Below are positions 56,875 through 64,000 of a stretch of 64,000 nt of DNA, in pieces. This stretch comes from Candidatus Ozemibacter sibiricus. GTDB taxonomy: Bacteria > Muiribacteriota > Ozemobacteria > Ozemobacterales > Ozemobacteraceae. The stretch lies in NCBI GenBank assembly GCA_003327425.1, contig QOQW01000023.1:41911-105910 (forward strand), read 5' to 3'. The first letter of the stretch is position 1; each line of letters starts with the position of its first letter. Under the pieces are notes generated by a model. The model was given only the letters and a program-made list of their open reading frames with translations, was not told where the DNA came from and did no database searches. Made by a program: the position numbers and the translations under genes.

Positions 56875-59139
56875 ATGACCAAGAACCGCAACCACGCCAA
56901 GAAAAAAAGGGCGAACCAACCAGACAGATTGGATTCCCGCCCCGAGGCGGCCGCGAAGTCTCGTGAGCCAGGCAAAAAAGAGAACGGCGGGCGGCTGATC
57001 CGCCTGTCGCCCGAGAACTACCTGAACCGAGAGCTGAGCTGGCTCGAGTTCAATCGCCGGGTGCTGGCCCAGGCCGAAGACCCGCGCACGCCGCTGCTCG
57101 AGCGACTGAACTTCCTGGCCATCTTCACCTCCAATCTCGACGAGTTCGTCATGAAGCGAGTGGGGCTGCTGAAACGCCATGTCGACGTCGGCCTGCCCTT
57201 CCGGCGCCCCGACCGCATGACCGTTCGCCAGCAACTGACCGCCATCCGAGAACGGATCCTCGAACTGATCCAGCGGCAGGCCAGCATCTACACGAAATCG
57301 GTGCTGCCTGACCTCGCCGACCATGGCATCTACATCCTCAAATACAAAGATCTCAAAGATGACGAGCGGCAGAAGGCCAAGACCTTCTTCCGAGAGCGGG
57401 TCTTCCCGGTGTTGACGCCGCTCTCGGTCGACCCCGGCCATCCCTTCCCCTTTCTCTCGAATCTCTCGACCTCCTTGGGCATCATCCTGCGCAACCCGCA
57501 GACCGACGAGAAGGTGTTCGCGCGCGTCAAGGTGCCGCGCGTCCTGCCCGCCTTCTACTCGTTCGAACGCAAGAAAGGCGACGGCGCCACCTGCTTCGTC
57601 AGCCTCCTCGAACTCATCAAAGCCCACCTCGACGATCTCTTCCCGGGCATGAAGGTGCTGAACGTCAGCCCCTTCCGCATCACCCGCAATGCCGAGACCG
57701 AGCCCGAAGAAGAAGAGGCCGAAGATCTGCGCGATCTGATCGAAGAGACCCTGCGGCAACGCAAATTCGAACGGGTGATCCGCCTGGAGTACGGCCCCGA
57801 TACCGACCCTGCCATGCTCCAGTTCCTGATGACCGAACTCGAACTCGAAGAGGAAGACCTCTACGAGATGCCGGCCCTGCTCGATTACACCGTGTTGCGC
57901 GCCGTCGCCGCCCTGCCCGAGCCCGACCTGAAGTTCGACCCCTGGGTGCCGCAGATTCCGCGCACCCTGGTCGGGGAAGATGCCGACATCTTCAGCCTCA
58001 TCCGCAAGCGCGACATCCTGGTTCACCATCCCTACGAGAGCTTCTCGGCCAGCATTGAACGGTTCGTCCAGGCCGCCGCCCTCGACCCCCACGTTTTGGC
58101 CATCAAGATCACCCTCTATCGAACCAGCGCCGACAGCCCCTTCATCAGCAACCTGATCAAGGCCGCCGAAGCGGGCAAACAAGTGGTGGCCCTCGTCGAA
58201 CTCAAGGCCCGCTTCGACGAAGAGCGCAACATTCAAATCGCTCAGACGCTCGAGAAGGTCGGGGTCCATGTCGTCTACGGCATCCTCGGCCTGAAGACCC
58301 ACACCAAGACCGCCCTGGTCGTCCGTCAGGAGCCCGAAGGGCTGCGCTGCTACGCCCACATCGGCACCGGCAACTACCAGCCCGAAACCGCCAAGATCTA
58401 CACCGATCTCAGCTTGCTGACCTGTCGCCCCGACCTGACCCAGGATCTGGTCAACCTGTTCCACTACCTGACCGGGTGCTCGCTGAAACAGGAATACGGC
58501 AAGCTCCTGGTGGCGCCCTTCAACATGCAAGAGCGATTCCTCGAGCTGATCCGCCGGGAGATCGAGCACCAGCGCGCCGGCAAGCCCGCCCGCATCATCG
58601 CCAAGATGAACAGCCTCGACGACCAGAAGATCATCCAGGCGCTGTACCAGGCCTCGATGGAGGGCGTGCCGATCGACCTCATCGTGCGCGGTCTGTGCTG
58701 CCTGCGACCGGGGCTCAAAGGGGTCAGCGAGAACATCCGGGTGTCATCGATCATCGGCCGCTTCCTCGAGCATTCGCGCATCTTCCATTTCGCCGCCGGG
58801 TCCGACAACCCGCTCGACGGCGAGTTCTTCATCGGGTCGGCCGACTGGCAGTCGCGCAATCTCCTCAAGCGCGTCGAGGTGGTGACCCCCATCGAGGACC
58901 GCCTGGCCCGCGCCCGCATCTGGGAAGTGCTGCGCATCATGCGCGAAGACACCCGCCTGGCCTGGGATATGCGCCCCGATGGCACCTACGTGCAGCGCCA
59001 GCCCAAGCCCTCTGATCCTCTCGAGGCCGCGCTTGGCACGCACCAGGTCCTGATGGATCTGACGCGCGACCGCCCCCTGTCGCCGCCCGCGCTGATGAAG
59101 ATCAAGGGCTCGGGGAAGAAGCGCAAGAAGAAGGGCTGA
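56875..59139 (+). CDS. ppk1: Polyphosphate kinase 1
   Basis: The 754 residues include a Lys/Arg-rich N-terminal extension of about 45 residues and the four PPK1 domains: NRELSWLEFNRRVLAQ with NLDEFVMKRVG (N domain), DHPF-type region VDPGHPFPFLSNLS (H domain), then two PLD-like C1/C2 domains. His476 in GLKTHTKTALVVR is at the position of the autophosphorylated His; Lys/Arg in LIKAAEAGKQVVALVELKARFDE binds phosphates. It polymerises ATP gamma-phosphate into inorganic polyphosphate, a stress and storage polymer. E. coli PPK1 has about 690 residues. No ppx follows. A symmetric -10 box lies upstream. Confidence 0.96.
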   Translation: MTKNRNHAKKKRANQPDRLDSRPEAAAKSREPGKKENGGRLIRLSPENYLNRELSWLEFNRRVLAQAEDPRTPLLERLNFLAIFTSNLDEFVMKRVGLLKRHVDVGLPFRRPDRMTVRQQLTAIRERILELIQRQASIYTKSVLPDLADHGIYILKYKDLKDDERQKAKTFFRERVFPVLTPLSVDPGHPFPFLSNLSTSLGIILRNPQTDEKVFARVKVPRVLPAFYSFERKKGDGATCFVSLLELIKAHLDDLFPGMKVLNVSPFRITRNAETEPEEEEAEDLRDLIEETLRQRKFERVIRLEYGPDTDPAMLQFLMTELELEEEDLYEMPALLDYTVLRAVAALPEPDLKFDPWVPQIPRTLVGEDADIFSLIRKRDILVHHPYESFSASIERFVQAAALDPHVLAIKITLYRTSADSPFISNLIKAAEAGKQVVALVELKARFDEERNIQIAQTLEKVGVHVVYGILGLKTHTKTALVVRQEPEGLRCYAHIGTGNYQPETAKIYTDLSLLTCRPDLTQDLVNLFHYLTGCSLKQEYGKLLVAPFNMQERFLELIRREIEHQRAGKPARIIAKMNSLDDQKIIQALYQASMEGVPIDLIVRGLCCLRPGLKGVSENIRVSSIIGRFLEHSRIFHFAAGSDNPLDGEFFIGSADWQSRNLLKRVEVVTPIEDRLARARIWEVLRIMREDTRLAWDMRPDGTYVQRQPKPSDPLEAALGTHQVLMDLTRDRPLSPPALMKIKGSGKKRKKKG

Positions 59140-59264
59140 CCGCCGCCCGGCCCGCTCCGTTGCCCGGCGCGACCACCATCGCCATCTGGCCCGGAGAGCG
59201 GACCGTTCGCCTCATGCGCCGCTTGGGCCAACCGATTTCCCGGAAGGAACACCGGGAACCGGAA

Positions 59265-62078
59265 TCAATCAATGTCCAGGAGATCAGGCAAGCCAAGTTC
59301 CTTGAGTGCTTGTCTGGTTTCTTCAAGTTGTTGCTGGGTCAACCCTTCGGAAGGGGTGATTTCGATTTTTACGGTGAGCTTCAAACCGTTACTACGGGCA
59401 AACCGCGTCAGAACCTTGGTATAGAAGTTCATCCATTTTTGCGGAGGAACGTCGCCGGACCAGCCCAATTTCCGCAAGCCCTTGTTTGCAGGCTCCGGGG
59501 CCGATGTTTCTTTGGGCTGGGGGTGAGGCTTCATCGTAGCGGTCTGGATGGCTGTCGCTGGGGAATCCATCGAGGGGGGGATGATGACCTGCGAATCCTC
59601 AAGCACAGGCGGGCCTTTCTTGCTTTTGAGGTATTCCTCGGCGGTGGTCTGGGGGATGATGTAGACGCTTTCGGAAATCTCCACATCGTTGACCGGCAGG
59701 ACTTCCTTGTAGATGAAGGTCTGATAGTCGCCCTTCTGATCTTTGACGACATAGGCCAGAATGCCGTTGCCAACGCCACGAACGATTGTTTCCTTGATTA
59801 CGTCGGCATTCAGAAGTTTCGGGAAAAGGGGAGAGGCGAAGAAAGCGTCTCTGACCGAACGAGTGGACCATTCCCTGAGGGCCGGGGGCCAGTTACGGAC
59901 CAGGAAGTTAGGATTGATGGCGTGTTCCACTTCGCCGTCATTTCGTAGTCTCGTGATAATGAAGGCTGGAAGCGAATCGGCAACGCTGGAATGAACCAGA
60001 CCAAGATCGACCCGATTCATTTTCTGGTCCTTCCCCAAGAAGAAGAGATTCTTATAGGTTCGCCAGATGCACTCTTTCAGGTCCCGTTGGGACTTTTTCA
60101 AGTTTTCCGCGAGCTGGTGTTTCTGGGTTTCATCGAGGCGGAGCTCATGTTCGTCGTTATCGATGTCTTCCCAGGCTAGGAGCTTCCGAGCTTCTTCCCG
60201 AAGGCTTCCCGATGCTTCGGCGACAACCCAGACCAGACCGCTTTTGTAGATTCGAGCCGAGTTCCCGTATTCCTTGGTCATCGACTCAAGCCAGGGAAGG
60301 GTTCTGTCTTCCTCGACCGCGATATCGGGGTGGGCGATCACCAGCGTCAACGCCGGGCGGTCTGGAACCTGAGAGCTCTTCTCCGGGAAGTAGACCCGTT
60401 CAACGCCGGCCCCGAGATTGCCACCGGCGAAGAGCTTTTGGATTTCGGCCTTCAGACGATCTTCGATCTTCTGGGCCGGGATGTTGGCCCGGCGATCGGC
60501 AAGGAGCTTGTTCAGATTGGGGGTCAGGCTGAACCGATAACGGTTCTTCTCGACGGAAAGGTAGTAACAGGACGTGGCAAGGGAATCCAGGACGGTTTCG
60601 ATATTGCCGATGTCGAGATCGGGCTCGCCGACGGCAAGCCTGATCTCGGGAACCGTGGCTTCCGTGCGGGTGGTCCCGCCGTTGGACTCGAAGAAAATGG
60701 TGGTCGCAACCCGGCGGTGGAGCCTGGCTTTTTTGATGGTATCAACGGCTTCCTTATCGAGGCGGGTAGCGAAGGATTCCTTCTTGCCGGAAATGTCGGT
60801 CACAACAGCGGCTTCAAGCTTCGATTCCCCCAGTTGCTCAAAAACCGCCGCCCGGAAAAGAGGGTCCTCCAGTGGGGCGGAGCCGAGATGGATCAAGGCA
60901 TCCTTGTGATTCCCCTTGAAGCCATCCTGGAAGGCGCGGGAGACCCAGAGGGCCAAGAGCCGCAAGATGCCCCGGGTTTGCTGGAACCGTGGGAGGGACT
61001 GCCATTTCCGTTGAAACACGGAAAGCAAGGTCGGGTGAAAGGGATAGGCCGAGGAAAATTCCTCGCGGGCATGGTCGATGGGAAACCAGGTAGGTATCTG
61101 CTGTTTGTGCTCCTGAACCCAATCGGCGTACTCGTTGCAGGTGTTCACCGCATCCCGGCTCAACATCATCTTGCCGTCCTGGCTTTGATATTGGGGGTCC
61201 CATTCGAACAGGCGGCGTCTGATGATCTCGGCGGTTTCCGTCTCGGCGGACATGAAGACGGCCTTCCCCAGGCGGTCCAGGAGTTTCTTCAACCGGGAAT
61301 AGTCGGCGGAATCATCGGCGCTCATCTCAAGCTCGGAGGCGGGAATGGAAACCGCCAGAACCACGTTGTCACGGCCCCGGGCCTCTTCCGTCAGGTTGTG
61401 GAGGAAGTTGTAGGTTTGGGCGGCGAGGCCGCTTTTTCGCGCCCGGCTGATGTAGTTCATCAACTCATCGATGAGGATCAATACCGGGCGGTCGGCCGGA
61501 AGGAAGCGCCGGATCACTTCGCCCGCCGGGGAAGTGAGTTGCTTCTCATGCTCGGCGACAGCTTTCAAGCCTTTCTCGCCCGACAGTTGCCAGGCGATTT
61601 CCCCCCAAGGGGTTTTGCGAACAGGGGTTCCGTCCGTTCCCCCGCGACCGGCCAGAGAATCGAACTCAGTTCCCACAAAGACGGCGGTTGCCGCCTGGGG
61701 CAACTCCTTGATGCCAGCCTTGTCCTTCAAGAGAGATACCCCAGGCCACTCGTTGGCTTTCTGGCCATGGGTAGCCAGGTGATACAAAAGGGTCAGGGAG
61801 TGGGTTTTCCCGCCACCGAACTGGGTGGTCATGTTGAAGATCGGAGAAGTTTCGGTCTTGATGCCGGAGAGCCGGCGGAGGACTTCGACGGCCAAAGAGG
61901 TCAAAGTTTTGGTCAAAAAGGTTTTTGCGAAAAACCGGATCGGGTCCTGATAATCCTTGGGTGCGCGGCCATCCCTGACTTGATCGAGATGAACGGCGAA
62001 CTCTGAAGCATCGAGAGGACGGCCTTCCCGGAGGTCTTCCCGGGGAGTCAGCACTTTGTACCAAGGTTTCAGGGACAT
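59265..62078 (-). CDS. DUF499-family AAA-like ATPase of a methylase-linked (defence-type) module
   Basis: The 937 residues start after AAAGGAGAT. A P-loop is at about 87-93 in TTQFGGGKTHSLTLLY and Walker B at 198-206 in RPVLILIDELMN, followed by an AAA sensor-like VVLAVSIPASE. The middle is helical, and the C-terminal region (VPPQKWMNFYTKVLTRFA) is conserved in DUF499 proteins. These ATPases commonly sit next to DUF1156 DNA methylases and helicases in defence-type islands. The reading frame is intact and base composition is clearly lower in GC than the region to its left. It is separated from the antitoxin gene by 14 nt and is probably in one operon with it, the toxin and the methylase. Confidence 0.87.
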   Translation of the reverse strand: MSLKPWYKVLTPREDLREGRPLDASEFAVHLDQVRDGRAPKDYQDPIRFFAKTFLTKTLTSLAVEVLRRLSGIKTETSPIFNMTTQFGGGKTHSLTLLYHLATHGQKANEWPGVSLLKDKAGIKELPQAATAVFVGTEFDSLAGRGGTDGTPVRKTPWGEIAWQLSGEKGLKAVAEHEKQLTSPAGEVIRRFLPADRPVLILIDELMNYISRARKSGLAAQTYNFLHNLTEEARGRDNVVLAVSIPASELEMSADDSADYSRLKKLLDRLGKAVFMSAETETAEIIRRRLFEWDPQYQSQDGKMMLSRDAVNTCNEYADWVQEHKQQIPTWFPIDHAREEFSSAYPFHPTLLSVFQRKWQSLPRFQQTRGILRLLALWVSRAFQDGFKGNHKDALIHLGSAPLEDPLFRAAVFEQLGESKLEAAVVTDISGKKESFATRLDKEAVDTIKKARLHRRVATTIFFESNGGTTRTEATVPEIRLAVGEPDLDIGNIETVLDSLATSCYYLSVEKNRYRFSLTPNLNKLLADRRANIPAQKIEDRLKAEIQKLFAGGNLGAGVERVYFPEKSSQVPDRPALTLVIAHPDIAVEEDRTLPWLESMTKEYGNSARIYKSGLVWVVAEASGSLREEARKLLAWEDIDNDEHELRLDETQKHQLAENLKKSQRDLKECIWRTYKNLFFLGKDQKMNRVDLGLVHSSVADSLPAFIITRLRNDGEVEHAINPNFLVRNWPPALREWSTRSVRDAFFASPLFPKLLNADVIKETIVRGVGNGILAYVVKDQKGDYQTFIYKEVLPVNDVEISESVYIIPQTTAEEYLKSKKGPPVLEDSQVIIPPSMDSPATAIQTATMKPHPQPKETSAPEPANKGLRKLGWSGDVPPQKWMNFYTKVLTRFARSNGLKLTVKIEITPSEGLTQQQLEETRQALKELGLPDLLDID

Positions 62079-62092
62079 ACGGATCTCCTTTG

Positions 62093-64000
<1,908 letters not shown>

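Overview
The window reads as a chromosomal segment of a high-GC, diderm (outer-membrane) bacterium. Two complete tripartite RND efflux systems with TolC-like outer-membrane factors, a minor-pseudopilin cluster, periplasmic sensor domains and secreted proteins all need two membranes. Five class III nucleotide cyclases within 64 kb, plus TPR, HEAT, WD40 and WG solenoid or propeller proteins, point to a signalling-rich environmental organism. I cannot place it in a phylum from the sequence alone. I saw no tRNA, rRNA, CRISPR array or insertion sequence.

Layout. 1-1569 (-): a phospholipase D-family protein running off the left edge. 1980-8787 (+): TetR regulator, outer-membrane factor, adaptor and RND pump, tightly coupled, with a palindromic operator at the promoter. 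8916-14655 (+): two overlapping membrane cyclases whose catalytic residues are complementary, followed convergently by a dCache-HAMP cyclase (-). 17014-18243: RNA ligase RtcB. 18371-22704 (-): two coupled DUF3857/transglutaminase-like proteins, one without its catalytic cysteine. 23029-27572 (+): a TPR membrane protein, three minor pseudopilins and a glycine-rich secreted protein. 27620-29701 (+): a CHASE2 cyclase. 29767-30938 (-): an AlkA-like glycosylase coupled to a cysteine-rich small protein. 30980-37435 (+): a heavy-metal RND system with a His/Cys-rich adaptor. 37528-38865: a seven-bladed WD40 protein. 39011-40942 (-): a soluble cyclase. 41128-45436 (+): a large membrane solenoid protein and a HEAT-repeat reading frame separated by a C9 tract. 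45656-49418: a DUF4258 protein, an unknown membrane protein and an unknown secreted protein. 49644-54291 (+): a YfiR-like protein with two histidine kinases and a receiver. 54364-59139: a WG-repeat membrane protein, a glycerophosphodiester phosphodiesterase and polyphosphate kinase. 59265-64000 (-): a lower-GC block with a DUF499 ATPase, a BrnT/BrnA-type toxin-antitoxin pair and a DUF1156-type DNA methylase cut by the right edge, probably the edge of a defence island.

How they fit together. The efflux operons, AlkA-like repair, RtcB and polyphosphate kinase suggest stress handling. The cyclases and the YfiR/kinase cluster connect envelope or periplasmic sensing to second-messenger and phosphorelay signalling. 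No CRP-type cAMP receptor lies in the window. Many genes have a GGTATNAT-like -10 box very close to the start codon, and several look leaderless. The most notable observations are the putative obligate heterodimeric cyclase at 8916-14655, the C9 frameshift joining two solenoid domains near 44712, and the toxin-antitoxin pair lodged inside a methylase/ATPase module.
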